Assembly (NCBI GenBank): GCA_020632755.1
Contig: JACKEY010000009.1
Span: forward strand, 179,511-243,510
DNA length: 64,000 nucleotides
Direction of reading: 5' to 3'
Origin: Alphaproteobacteria bacterium
Lineage (GTDB): Bacteria; Myxococcota_A; UBA796; UBA2385
Shown here: positions 46,842-57,000 of the stretch, one piece after another
How the letters are laid out: each line of letters starts with the position of its first letter
Position numbering within the stretch: the first letter of the stretch is position 1
Position numbers and translations under genes: made by a program
Notes under the pieces: generated by a model
The model's database searches: none
What the model saw: the letters and a program-made list of their open reading frames with translations, nothing else
What the model was told of the DNA's origin: nothing

Positions 46842-48131
46842 TCAGCGCGTCTTCCAGGCGAAGTACAGCATCGACGCCACGAAGGAGAAGCTGCACACGG
46901 CGAAGGTCGCCCACGAGAAGCCGACGAAGAAGTCGAGCCAGGACAGCGAGCCCTGGCCGAAGTTCTTGTAGAGCAGCAGCGCGACCGAGCCCAGGTAGCC
47001 GAAGGCGTCCGTGACGTAGATCATGAAGCCGGCGGTGCCCGCGAAGCCGACCGCCGCGATGAGCCGGTCGAACAGCACGCAGCCGTAGGGCACGTAGCCG
47101 ACGTACAGGCCGAGCCCGACCAGCACCATCCAGGCCGCCGGGTCGAGCATGCCGTGCGACCAGGCCCAGGTGCTCGCGCCGATGAGCACGGTGCCGGCCA
47201 GCATGATGGCGTGCACCACCATCAGCGCCGTGCGGTTGTTCTTGATGACCATCAGCACGGCCAGCACCAGCAGCACGCCGGCGGCGATGGGCAGCTCGGA
47301 GGTCGTCATGATCTCGGGCGACTCGGAGTAGCCGAGCGCGTCCCAGATCTCGCGGGCGAAGTTGTCCCGGAAGTCCCGGTAGGCGGTCAGCAGCACGTAG
47401 AGGACCGTCAGGAAGAACAGGCCCGGTGCGAAGGCGAACACGAAGCGCCAGCGGGCCTGGCTGTCCATGGGCACCCGCTTGGTGCGCAGCGCCTCGTCTT
47501 CGGCACTCGGGGGCGGCAGGCGGGACAGCAGCCACACCGCCGTGCACAGCGGCAGGAAGAACATCGCGCCGACGGCGAAGGGCATCCAGTAGTCGGTGAC
47601 GCCGGCGTCGAGCAGGTACTTGCCGACCGTCTTCACCGCCCCGCTGGCCACGATGTAGCTGGCCGACAGGCCGGCCCCGAGCACCTCGGTCAGCTTGCGG
47701 CCCTCCAGGAAGCCGAACACCAGGCCCCAGACCATGCCGAGCGGCAGGCCGTTGAGGAACAGCGCGATGGGCTTGAGCGACACCGGCAGCACCGCGAACA
47801 GCAGGAGCGCCGCCCAGGCCGCGCCGATGACGCCCACGATGGCCTGGGCCCGCTTGTCGCCGGTCATCTCGCTGACGACCTTGATGCCCAGGAACTTGGA
47901 CAGGCAGTAGCCGAGCACCTGGCTGATGATGAACAGGATCTTGAGGTCGATCTCGCCGACCACCGGGAGCGTGATGCTGCCGTCGAAGGTCGCCGCGGAG
48001 AACGGCTTCCGGAAGGCGTACATGCAGAAGTAGGTCGAGAAGGCCGCAGCGATCGCGTAGACCGAGAACAGCACGCCCGAGGTCTGCGACAGGAACCGGG
48101 TGACGGGGTGGGTGGAGGAGCTCGCCGTCAT
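46842..48131 (-). CDS. DUF5690 / MFS-like membrane transporter
   Basis: A 429-aa polytopic protein with about 12 hydrophobic segments. The N-terminal F-S-T-Y-F-C-M-Y-A-F-R-K-P-F-S-A-A-T-F and the conserved G-Y-C-L-S-K-F-L-G-I-K-V-V-S-E match DUF5690, a branch of the major facilitator superfamily. A central G-L-P-L-G-M-V-W-G-L-V-F-G-F-L-E-G-R-K is also family-typical. Transported substrate unknown. It diverges from the PhoD-like gene, with 187 bp between starts that hold no feature I can identify beyond a possible TTAGAG box. Confidence 0.85.
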   Translation of the reverse strand: MTASSSTHPVTRFLSQTSGVLFSVYAIAAAFSTYFCMYAFRKPFSAATFDGSITLPVVGEIDLKILFIISQVLGYCLSKFLGIKVVSEMTGDKRAQAIVGVIGAAWAALLLFAVLPVSLKPIALFLNGLPLGMVWGLVFGFLEGRKLTEVLGAGLSASYIVASGAVKTVGKYLLDAGVTDYWMPFAVGAMFFLPLCTAVWLLSRLPPPSAEDEALRTKRVPMDSQARWRFVFAFAPGLFFLTVLYVLLTAYRDFRDNFAREIWDALGYSESPEIMTTSELPIAAGVLLVLAVLMVIKNNRTALMVVHAIMLAGTVLIGASTWAWSHGMLDPAAWMVLVGLGLYVGYVPYGCVLFDRLIAAVGFAGTAGFMIYVTDAFGYLGSVALLLYKNFGQGSLSWLDFFVGFSWATFAVCSFSFVASMLYFAWKTR

Positions 48132-48318
48132 GGGGCCTCGGGGGCAGGGGTCCGCGCTCGGTGGCGGCCGACGGTGGCACGCTCGCCTGGCCGGCGCAAG
48201 CGCAGGACCGAGGTGGAGCCACCCTGTCGCGCCACCGCCATCGGGGCGTCACGGGGGAGGTCGGACCGGCCGATCCCCCGGTCGCGGACGACGAGGAGGC
48301 GACTTAGAGCGGGACTCC

Positions 48319-49857
48319 ATGGTCCCCACCTCCCTGCCGTTCCTCGCCTCCCTCGTCCTGGGCGGCTGCCGCTCCGAGCCCGCCACGCCTCCGGCCCCTC
48401 CGCCGAAGGCCTCGGCCCCTCGCCAGACCACCTCGGCGCCGCCGCTGGTGGCCGTCGGTGATGTGCGGCCCCAGCAGGCGATCCTGCAGGTCGACGCCGG
48501 GGACCTCAGCCGCGTCATGGTCGAAGCCTGGATCGAAGGCAGCGACGAAGACCCCTGGCGGATCGGCCCCCTCGAGCCGACGCCGCCCCCCAAGGCCCCC
48601 ACCGTGCAGACCACCATCGAGGGACTGCCCCCCGGGTCGGCCATCGGCTGGCGGGTCCGCACCGGCGACGGGCGAGAAGCCACGGGCCGCTTCCGCACCC
48701 CGCCGCTGCCCGACACGCCCGCGCCGGTGCGGCTGGCGGTCGCCGGCGACCTGGCCGGCCAGGGCTGGTGCCGCCCCGCCGACCCCGGTCGCTACGCGAT
48801 CTTCGACGGGATCCAGCACGCGGGCGTCGACGTGGTCGTGTTCAACGGCGACATGATCTACGCCGACAACAGCTGCCCGACCCAGGACCCCGGCGGCGGC
48901 GCGAACCTGACCGACGGCCACCCCGGCAGCGTCATGGACGTCGACTGGACCGACCGCACCGCCGTGCGCGCGGTCCTCGACGGCTGGTGGCGCTACAACC
49001 GGTCCGACCCCGCGCTGCAGGAGCTGCTCGCCAGCACCTCGATCGTCGCCCAGTGGGACGACCACGAAGCCGTCAACGACTTCGGCGGCGGCTGGGACAC
49101 CTGGCACACCGGCGACCCCGATCGCCCCGGCTACCGGGTGCTGGTCGAAGAAGCGCACGCCGCCTTCCTGGCCTGGAACCCGGTCGCCCCCGCCGACCCG
49201 GCCCGCCGCATCGAGCGGCGGCTGCGCTGGGGCCACCACGCCGAGCTGTTCGTCGCCGACGCCCGCAGCCACCGGTCCGACAACCGCCTGCCCGACGGCC
49301 CCGACAAGACCATGCTGGGCCGCGAGCAGCTCGGGCGCCTGATCGAGGACCTGGCCGCCAGCGACGCCACCTGGAAGATCGTGAGCGTCGACGTGCCGAT
49401 GTCGATCCCCACGGGCTCGGCGGCGTGGAAGAACGGTCGCGACGGCTGGGCCAGCGGCACGGGCGCGCCCGACACGCCGGAAGGCGAGACCGACATCAGC
49501 GCGCAGACCGGCTTCGAGCGCGAGCTGGGCGAGCTGCTGGGCGCCATCCACGACCGGCGCATCACGGGCGTGGTCTTCGTGACCACCGACGTGCACCACA
49601 GCCGGCTCCTCCGCTACGACAACGGCGGCGTCCCGGTCCACGAGGTCGTCTCCGGCCCGCTGCGCGCCTGGTCGGGCGCCCCCTGGCCCCTCGACCCGAC
49701 CTTCGCCCCCCAGGAGCTCTACGCCGAAGGCGAGCGCTTCACCTTCGCGCACCTGGACATCGACGCCGACGGCGGGCTCACCATCACCATCCGCGACGAG
49801 CAGGGCGAGGCGCGGCCCGGTGGCCTCCTGACCCTGCCCGCGCCGACCGCCGGCTGA
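48319..49857 (+). CDS. PhoD-like metallophosphatase, lipoprotein
   Basis: A 512-aa exported enzyme. The lipobox S-L-V-L-G-G-C places it as a lipoprotein, followed by a Pro/Ala linker. A fibronectin-like domain (residues about 45-135) precedes the phosphatase domain, the usual PhoD layout. Catalytic motifs are F-N-G-D-M-I-Y-A-D, W-D-D-H-E-A-V-N-D-F and T-T-D-V-H-H-S-R. They fit an alkaline phosphatase/phospholipase D-type metalloenzyme acting outside the cytoplasm. No strong ribosome site precedes the ATG. Confidence 0.9.
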   Translation: MVPTSLPFLASLVLGGCRSEPATPPAPPPKASAPRQTTSAPPLVAVGDVRPQQAILQVDAGDLSRVMVEAWIEGSDEDPWRIGPLEPTPPPKAPTVQTTIEGLPPGSAIGWRVRTGDGREATGRFRTPPLPDTPAPVRLAVAGDLAGQGWCRPADPGRYAIFDGIQHAGVDVVVFNGDMIYADNSCPTQDPGGGANLTDGHPGSVMDVDWTDRTAVRAVLDGWWRYNRSDPALQELLASTSIVAQWDDHEAVNDFGGGWDTWHTGDPDRPGYRVLVEEAHAAFLAWNPVAPADPARRIERRLRWGHHAELFVADARSHRSDNRLPDGPDKTMLGREQLGRLIEDLAASDATWKIVSVDVPMSIPTGSAAWKNGRDGWASGTGAPDTPEGETDISAQTGFERELGELLGAIHDRRITGVVFVTTDVHHSRLLRYDNGGVPVHEVVSGPLRAWSGAPWPLDPTFAPQELYAEGERFTFAHLDIDADGGLTITIRDEQGEARPGGLLTLPAPTAG

Positions 49858-49880
49858 CTCGACGGCCCCAGCTTCCCGGG

Positions 49881-49886
49881 TAGACG
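49881..49886 (+). promoter_or_regulatory. Putative -10 element (TAGACG) of the LtrA-Kir gene
   Basis: TAGACG, 6 nt before the ATG at 49893, with no ribosome site between. Fits the leaderless pattern. It lacks the final T of TAnnnT. Confidence 0.3.
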
Positions 49887-49892
49887 CCGAAG

Positions 49893-52034
49893 ATGGCCAG
49901 CCGCTGGATCCACGCCCCCCGCCTGCACAGCCCGCTCACCGGCAAGGAACGGCGCGTGGGCTGGCTCGAGCTGTTCTACGACCTGATCTACGTGGCGACG
50001 ATCATCCAGCTGGGCAACGCCCTGTCGGAGCACGTCGGCGTGGGCGGCTTCCTGGTGTTCGCCGGGCTGATGGTCCCGCTGTGGGCGACCTGGACGGACT
50101 TCACCTTCTACAGCAACCGCTTCGTCATCGACGACGCGCCGCACCGCTCGCTGGTGTTCCTGCAGATGTTCGCCATCGGCGGCATGGCGGTCAGCGTGCC
50201 CGACGTGATGGAGGGCGAGCCGGCGCGGTTCGCCGCCTTCTACACGGCGGCCCGGGTGGTGCTGGTCGTGCTCTACGCGCGCATGTGGGTCCAGGAGCCG
50301 ATCAGCCGCGATCTGTCGCGGCGCTCGGTCATCGGCTTCGGGCTCGGCGCCCTGGCCTGGGGCATCAGCATCTTCGTGCCGGCGCCGTGGTGCTACGCGC
50401 TGTGGGCGCTGGGCATCGTGCTGGACAGCACCGCCACCCTGTCCCGCCCGGCCCAGGACCTGGCCGCCCGGTTCCCCCCCGACGGCATGCACACCACCGA
50501 GCGCTACGGGCTGCTCACGATCATCGTGCTCGGCGAGAGCTTCGTGAAGGTGCTGTCCGAGGTCGCCGACCGGGGCATCAGCGCCGACGTCGTGCTGATG
50601 GGCACCTTCGGGCTGCTCATCACCTGCGCCCTGTGGTGGATCTACTTCGACGACGTGGCCGGCAGCCGGATCCGCCGCGAGCGGCTGAGCGTGTTCACCT
50701 GGATCTACACCCACCTGCCGCTGACCATCGGCATCACCGCCGTCGGCGTGGCCATCAAGAAGGCCGTGCTGATGGACCCGGGGGACACGGCCTACCTCAA
50801 GTACCGGCTGCTCCTGACGGGCACGCTGGTCATCGTGCTGCTGAGCGTCGGGCTCATCGACGCCGTGACCGAGCGCCGGGCCGCCCACCTGTCCGACCGG
50901 ACGCGGGTGAAGGCGCGGGTCATCACGGCCGGTGTCGTGCTGCTGGTCGCATTCATCGGCCAGTTCGTGCCCGCCGCCCTGTGGCTGGGCGGCATCACCC
51001 TGGTGCTCGGCGCCCAGGTCGTCTTCGACATCTCGATGGCCCCGGACGTGGTGGACCACCACCACGAGGCGATGCACGACAGCCACGCGATGCTCGACGA
51101 GGCCGACGCCTTCGACCCCGAGTCCCTCGACCAGGGCGTGCGCAAGCGCTGGGACATCAAGGACGTCGTGCGGCGGGGCGCCCCCAACGAGCTGCGCAAG
51201 GACCTGTACTTCCTGTTCATCGAGGGCTCCTGGACCCAGGCCCTGCTCGGCATCGGCGCCCTCTTCGTGCTGATCAACCTGGTCTTCGCGGCCCTGTACA
51301 TGGTCGAGCCCTGGTCGGTCACCGGGCTCGAGCAGGGCGGCTTCCTGGAGGCGTTCAGCTTCTCGGTCCAGACCTTCGCGACCATCGGCTACGGCGCGAT
51401 GTCGCCCGACACGGCCTGGGCCCACGCGATCAGCATCGTCGAGGCCGGCGTGGCCCTGATGTTCACCGCCATCGCCACCGGCCTGATGTTCGCGAAGGCC
51501 AGCCGCCCGCGCAGCTCGGTGCTGTTCAGCAAGGTCTGCACCGTGCACGAGCACCACGGGGTGCCGACGCTCATCTTCCGGGCCGGCAACGCCCGCGGCA
51601 ACGAGGTGGTCGAGGCCAGCGTGAACGTGGCCGCCCTCATCGAGGACATCAGCCCCGAGGGCATGACCATGCGCAAGTCGGTCGACCTCAAGCTGGTCCG
51701 CAGCACCTCGCCCATCTTCACCATGTCGTGGATGGTGATGCACCCCCTCGACGCAGACAGCCCCCTGCACGGGCTGACCGCCGAGAACGTCGAGCAGAGG
51801 CTCGACCGCATCATCGTGACCCTGGTCGGCTTCGACGCGACCTACGCCCAGCAGACCCACGCGCGGAAGCTGTACTACCCGGAAGACCTGCGGTTCGGGC
51901 ACCAGTTCGTGGACGTCATCACGAACCTGGACGACGGCCGGATGATCATCGACTTCGGGCCCTTCCACCAGACGCGGGCGGTGGACCCGGGGCCCGAGGG
52001 CCAGGGGCCCCAGAGCCAGGGATCCGGGGCCTAG
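49893..52034 (+). CDS. Fusion of an LtrA-type membrane domain with an inward-rectifier (KirBac) potassium channel
   Basis: A 713-aa protein in one frame. Residues about 10-385 match the low-temperature-requirement A family: R-V-G-W-L-E-L-F-Y-D-L-I-Y-V at the start, E-R-Y-G-L-L-T-I-I-V-L-G-E-S at 203-216 and about ten hydrophobic helices. A His/Asp-rich linker (H-H-H-E-A-M-H-D-S-H, about 389-398) follows. Residues about 415-690 are a complete bacterial Kir channel: slide helix and D-L-Y-F-L-F-I-E-G-S-W, TM1 (450-472), pore helix and selectivity filter T-I-G-Y-G at 497-501, TM2 (508-534) and the cytoplasmic immunoglobulin-like domain. No stop or frameshift separates the parts. It probably conducts potassium under control of the LtrA-like module, which is inference. 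Confidence 0.9.
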   Translation: MASRWIHAPRLHSPLTGKERRVGWLELFYDLIYVATIIQLGNALSEHVGVGGFLVFAGLMVPLWATWTDFTFYSNRFVIDDAPHRSLVFLQMFAIGGMAVSVPDVMEGEPARFAAFYTAARVVLVVLYARMWVQEPISRDLSRRSVIGFGLGALAWGISIFVPAPWCYALWALGIVLDSTATLSRPAQDLAARFPPDGMHTTERYGLLTIIVLGESFVKVLSEVADRGISADVVLMGTFGLLITCALWWIYFDDVAGSRIRRERLSVFTWIYTHLPLTIGITAVGVAIKKAVLMDPGDTAYLKYRLLLTGTLVIVLLSVGLIDAVTERRAAHLSDRTRVKARVITAGVVLLVAFIGQFVPAALWLGGITLVLGAQVVFDISMAPDVVDHHHEAMHDSHAMLDEADAFDPESLDQGVRKRWDIKDVVRRGAPNELRKDLYFLFIEGSWTQALLGIGALFVLINLVFAALYMVEPWSVTGLEQGGFLEAFSFSVQTFATIGYGAMSPDTAWAHAISIVEAGVALMFTAIATGLMFAKASRPRSSVLFSKVCTVHEHHGVPTLIFRAGNARGNEVVEASVNVAALIEDISPEGMTMRKSVDLKLVRSTSPIFTMSWMVMHPLDADSPLHGLTAENVEQRLDRIIVTLVGFDATYAQQTHARKLYYPEDLRFGHQFVDVITNLDDGRMIIDFGPFHQTRAVDPGPEGQGPQSQGSGA

Positions 52035-52130
52035 GCGCCACGGACCTTCCCGCGGCCCGCCCGGCGCGCTGCGCACAGGCTGCACGCACGCTGCACGAAC
52101 CGGCGGGACCGCGTGCCAGTCTGTGGGGGC

Positions 52131-53237
52131 ATGACGCTCTGGCCCTACACCCTGCCCATCGTCGCCTGGTCGCTCTGGTCGGCCCGGCGGCTCTACCTGT
52201 TCACGGACCCCTGGCGGGTCACGGTCGCCCTGTCCGGCCTCTGCCTGAGCACCATCGGCAGCTGGTTCGTCGCCGTGGCGCTGGGGCACCTGACAGGCTT
52301 CGGCCTGATGTCGCTGTCCTGCGTGGCCCTGTTCATCGGCCTGCCGATCATGCTCCTGGCCATGGGGCCGGGGCTCGGAGGCCGCCGGGGCTTCGCGCCG
52401 GTCGTTGGGGCCGCCCTGGTCGTCGGGGCCGGCGTGCACGCCTTCGTGCTGGGGCCGCGCCAGCTGCAGACGAACACCGTGCGCATCGAGGTCGACGGCC
52501 TGAACCAGCCGGTGCGGGTGGCGCTGCTCAGCGACATCCAGACCGACCACGTCGGCCACCACGAGGCCCGGGCCCTGGCCGCCGCGGCCGCCGCCGAGCC
52601 CGACCTGGTCGTGTTCACCGGCGACTACGTCCAGCTGCTGCCCGGTCCCGCCTTCGACCGCGAGACCGCCGCGCTGGCCGCCGCCATCCGCGACAGCGGT
52701 CTGTCCGCGCCGCTCGGCATGTACGCCGTGCGAGGCGACGTCGATCCGCCCGGCTGGCCTGCGTCTTTCGCCGACACCGGCGTCGTCGTCTTCGAAGACA
52801 GCGCCGTCGTCGACCTGGGCCCGCTGACCCTGACCGCCCTCCGGCCGGTCCACAGCCGCTCGATGGCCCCCCCGGTGCCCGACGTCGACGGGCCCCACCT
52901 GGTCATCGGCCACGCCCCCGACTTCGCCCTGGCGCAGCCCGACGGCGACGTGCTGCTGGCCGGCCACGTGCACGGAGGCCAGGTCGCCCTGCCCGGCATC
53001 GGCCCGCTCATCACCTTCAGCGCCGTGCCACGGGCCTGGGCCAGCGGGCACACGAAGCTGCCCTGGGGCGCCGACCTGGTCGTCACCCGCGGCATCGGCA
53101 TGGAGCGGCAGGACGCACCGCGGCTGCGCTTCCTGTGCCCGCCCGAGGTCGTCATCGTCGAGCTCGTGCCCGCGGCCGACCCCGGCGACACCGCCGGCCA
53201 GGGCGCGGGCGGCATCGCGGACGGGCACGCCGGGTAG
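52131..53237 (+). CDS. Membrane-anchored metallophosphoesterase with divergent active-site motifs
   Basis: A 368-aa protein. Three or four N-terminal helices (residues 1-105) anchor a calcineurin-like domain: L-L-S-D-I-Q-T-D-H, V-F-T-G-D-Y-V-Q, V-R-G-D-V-D, G-H-A-P-D and L-A-G-H-V-H-G-G-Q. Compared with YkuE-like enzymes the first His is Gln, and the G-N-H-D motif reads G-D-V-D, which removes the usual Asn ligand and catalytic His. A CAGTCT sequence 8 nt before the ATG may be its -10. Substrate might be a lipid phosphate, by analogy with membrane relatives. Confidence 0.85.
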   Translation: MTLWPYTLPIVAWSLWSARRLYLFTDPWRVTVALSGLCLSTIGSWFVAVALGHLTGFGLMSLSCVALFIGLPIMLLAMGPGLGGRRGFAPVVGAALVVGAGVHAFVLGPRQLQTNTVRIEVDGLNQPVRVALLSDIQTDHVGHHEARALAAAAAAEPDLVVFTGDYVQLLPGPAFDRETAALAAAIRDSGLSAPLGMYAVRGDVDPPGWPASFADTGVVVFEDSAVVDLGPLTLTALRPVHSRSMAPPVPDVDGPHLVIGHAPDFALAQPDGDVLLAGHVHGGQVALPGIGPLITFSAVPRAWASGHTKLPWGADLVVTRGIGMERQDAPRLRFLCPPEVVIVELVPAADPGDTAGQGAGGIADGHAG

Positions 53238-53240
53238 ACT
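53235..53240 (+). promoter_or_regulatory. Putative -10 element (TAGACT) of the 245-aa secreted protein gene
   Basis: TAGACT, 24 nt before the ATG at 53265, leaving a leader with CCGGAG as ribosome site. Confidence 0.35.
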
Positions 53241-53264
53241 CGCGGGCGCCTCCCCGGAGCCCAG

Positions 53265-54002
53265 ATGCGTGCCCTCCTCCTCCTCGGCCTGCTCTCCCTC
53301 TCCCCCGCTACCCGCGCGGGTGGACCGGAAGTCGCCGCAGCCGCCCAGCCGGCCGTGCCCGAGTGGCCCTCGCCCAACCGCGTCTGGAACGCCGCCGACT
53401 ACCAGGCCGTCGCCGCCCGCATGGCCGCGGTCCCGCTGGACGAGTGGCCGCGCGCCGGGTCGCCCCTGTTCGACCGGCTCTGCGCTGCCGAGAACGTGGC
53501 CATGCGCATCGACCCGATGCTGGACCTCTCCCGGGTCCTCGAGCTCGGCGGGGCCAGCGTCGAGGTGCTCAAGCAGTACATCGCCGGCGTGATGAAGGGC
53601 GTCGACATGGGCCCCGAGATCCTGGGGCTGACCGGCTTCCAGATGCGCTGGGCCGTCGCCCAGTGGGAGACCATGGACGCCTTCCTCGCCGCCCAGCCGC
53701 CGGAGTTCCGCGAGGACGAGGGCACGAAGCAAGCGCTCGTGCAGACCCGCACCGGTACGGCCACGATGATCTCGGGCGGCATGACCCAGCTCGAGAACCA
53801 CGCGTCCTTCGAGCCGGGCGCCATGCTCGGCTTCGCGCGGATCATGGCGGAGGTCACCCCTGTGCTGCTGCCGCGACTCGACGCCACGACCCAGCAGGAG
53901 ACCCTGCGACGGCTGGACGCGCTCCAGGCCGGGCTCCCCGACGGCCCGCTGAAGTCCGCGGTGGGCGACGCCGCGCGCGACGGCCGCGCCGCGCTGCCCT
54001 GA
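53265..54002 (+). CDS. Secreted protein of unknown function
   Basis: A 245-aa protein with a signal peptide (L-L-L-L-G-L-L-S-L-S-P-A-T-R-A-G-G) and a mostly helical mature part with no cysteine pairs or known motifs apart from helix-rich stretches (Y-I-A-G-V-M-K-G-V-D-M-G-P-E-I). The ATG has CCGGAG about 5 nt upstream and a TAGACT box 24 nt upstream. I do not recognise a family. It precedes the MopE-like gene by 52 bp but has its own promoter-like box. Confidence 0.72.
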   Translation: MRALLLLGLLSLSPATRAGGPEVAAAAQPAVPEWPSPNRVWNAADYQAVAARMAAVPLDEWPRAGSPLFDRLCAAENVAMRIDPMLDLSRVLELGGASVEVLKQYIAGVMKGVDMGPEILGLTGFQMRWAVAQWETMDAFLAAQPPEFREDEGTKQALVQTRTGTATMISGGMTQLENHASFEPGAMLGFARIMAEVTPVLLPRLDATTQQETLRRLDALQAGLPDGPLKSAVGDAARDGRAALP

Positions 54003-54027
54003 GGCCCCGCGCGGGCGGGACCGGCGC

Positions 54028-54033
54028 TACCAT
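54028..54033 (+). promoter_or_regulatory. Putative -10 element (TACCAT) of the MopE-like gene
   Basis: TACCAT preceded by GC, 21 nt before the GTG at 54055. The leader contains GGAGG at 54046-54050 as ribosome site. Confidence 0.4.
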
Positions 54034-54054
54034 GCCTCCACCCATGGAGGTCCC

Positions 54055-57000
54055 GTGTTGCTTCTCGCCCTGCTGGCTCCCTCGCCCGTCCTCGCTGCCG
54101 ACTTCCTGCAGGGAGACGCCGGCGCCCCCGGCATGGCGGTGGTGGTGCACGTGCTGCGCGACGCGGGCGGCTTCGACGGCACCGAGACCCTGACGACCGA
54201 CTGCGACGACCTGCTGGTCGGCCCGGTGCGGGCGCTGGATCGCGGCGCCGACCCCGACGCCCCGGTGGTAGGCGGGGTGCTGAGCGCCGTGCTCTACGTG
54301 GCCGACGGCGCGACCACGGGCGTCGAGTGCACGCTGTCGGTCGACGGCGTGGCCCTGGACCCGTTCAACGACGGCATCGACAACCGCTTCTCGATCGTGG
54401 ACGCCGCGCCGGCCCCGGTCGACGGTGGGGCCGGCGATGCGGACGGGACCGAAGACGGCGTCATCACGATCGGCGCGGACCTGCGCTCGGACGGCGGCAC
54501 GGTGGTGCTGTCGTCGCTGGCCGTGGACGCCGACGAGACCCTGTGGTTCGACACCTCGGACCCCGACGGCGGCACCGACGGCAACGAGGCCTTCCTGCCC
54601 GTGCTGCTGCTCGTCGAGGGCGCGGCGCGCATCGACGGCGAGGTGGCCGTGTACGGCGAGGACGGCGGCTATGCGGCGGCCTACCTGGCCAGCGACGGCG
54701 GCGACGCGGCCCCGGGCGGCGGCGGCGGCGGCGTCGGCAGCAACTGCATCAGCAGTGCGACCTACTTCGCGGGCGACGGCTTCACCGGCGGCGGCGGCAC
54801 GGCGTCGGGCACCTGCATCGACTTCGGCTACGGCGGCACCGGCGCCGGCGAGGGCCCCGACCTGGAAGACGGCGGCGAGGGCGTGTTCACCGACGTGGCG
54901 AACGGGGCGCTCGGCTACGCCGGCGGCACCGGCGGCGGCACCGGCATGTTCTGGGGCACCGGCGGCGGCGGCGGCTACTGCTGCGGGACCGCCGGCGACG
55001 GCGGCTTCGGCGGCGGCGGCGGCAACGGCCACAGCGAAGCCAGCGGCTGGGGCGCCGGCGGCGGCGCCTTCGGCACGGACGGCGAGAACGGCATCGGCGT
55101 GCTCGGTGGCGGGGCGACCAGCAGCTACCGGATCGGCGGGGCGGGACTCGAGAACGGGCACGACAGCCTGGTCCCGCTGGCCGGCGGGTCCGGCGGCGCC
55201 GGCGGCGACTCCGGGTCCGGCTCGGCGGACGGTGCGGGCGGCGGCGGCGGCGGCGGCGCCCTGCTGCTGTCGGCGCGCAGCATCAGCCTGGGCAGCGGGG
55301 CCAGCATCGAAGCCTGGGGCGGCAACGGCGGCGACACCTACGGCACCAACCCCGGATCCTCGGTCGGCGGCGGCGGCGGCGCCGGCGGCGGCGTGCACCT
55401 GGCGGCGTGGAGCCTGTCGGGACTGAGCGCCGACCTGCTCGACCTGCACGGCGGCTACGGCGGCCACGAGTACTACGGCTACTACAGCGGCGACGGCGGC
55501 GAGGGCCGGCTGCGGGTCGACGGCGCCGTCCCGCCCGCCCTCGACAGCGGCCCGACCGGCGAGACCGCCACCACCTGGCAGGGCCCGGCCTTCACCGAGA
55601 TCGACGACACCGACGTGCAGATCGCGTCGAGCGGCAGCGTGACCCTGGTGATCACCGACGCCACCGGCGGCACCGTCGCCGAGCTGTCCCTGGCCGAAGA
55701 CGGCGGCGCCACGCTCTACAGCTACCTGGACGACGCCGGCACCTACCTGCTGACCCTGGTCGACGACGACAGCGACGTCATGGGCCCGGCCGGCGTGGCC
55801 GTGCTGCAGTTCGAGCCCGACGCCGACGGCGACGGGGCCTGGGCCGAGCGCTACGACGGCGACGACTGCGACGACACCGACGCCGACGTGAACCCCGACG
55901 CCGACGAGGTCTGCGACGGCATCGACAACGACTGCGACGGGGACGTCGACGAAGACGACGCCGTCGACGCCGGCACCTGGTACAGCGACGGGGACGGCGA
56001 CGGCTACGGCGACGCGGCCACCGCGGCCACCGCCTGCGAAGAGCCCGACGGCACGGTCGAGCGGGCCGGCGACTGCGACGACGACGACGGCGACATCAAC
56101 CCCGACGCGGCCGAGGTCTGCGACGGCGTCGACAACGACTGCGACGGCGACGTGGACGAGCCGGACGCGACCGATGCCGGAACCTGGTACGCGGACGACG
56201 ACGACGACGGCTGGGGCGACGACAGCAGCACGACGCGCGCCTGCGAAGAACCCGACGGCTACACCGACCGCGGCGGCGACTGCGACGACGAGGAAGCCCG
56301 CGCCAACCCCGACGAGCCCGAGGTCTGCGACGACATCGACAACGACTGCGACGGCGAGGTCGACGAAGACGACGCCACCGACGCGGCCACCTGGTACGGC
56401 GACGGGGACAGCGACGGCTGGGGCGACGACAGCGACACCCGGACCAGCTGCGACGAGCCCGACGGCTACGTGGCGATCGGCGGCGACTGCGACGACGCGG
56501 ACAGCGCCTACCACCCGGGCGCCGACGAGTCCGACTGCAGCGACCCCAACGACTACAACTGCGACGGATCGGTGGCCTACGCCGACGCGGACGCCGACGG
56601 CTACGCGGCCTGCGAGGAGTGCAACGACGGCGATGCCGCGGTGAACCCCGGCGCGACCGAGGTCTGCAACGACATCGACGACGACTGCGACGGCGACATC
56701 GACGAGGACGTGACCGGCACCTGGTACGCGGACGCCGACGGGGACGGCTACGGCGACGCCCTGGCCCCGGTCGAGGACTGCGACCAGCCCGACGACACCG
56801 TGTCCGACGACACCGACTGCGACGACGGCGACGCCAGCATCCACCCGGGCGCCGAAGAGGTGCCCGACGACGGCATCGACCAGGACTGCGACGGCGAGGA
56901 CGACGAGACCGAGCCGCCGACCGACAGCGGCGCGCCCACCGACGACACCGGCGAGCCGACCGGGGACACCGGCGGGAACGGCGGCACCGACGGCGATCCC

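Noticed and set aside
49719..56844. Long minus-strand frames (1360 and 996 codons) opposite the LtrA-Kir and MopE-like genes
   Set aside because: Both are His/Asp/Gly/Val-rich shadows of the plus-strand genes. The second is a mirror of Gly/Asp repeats.
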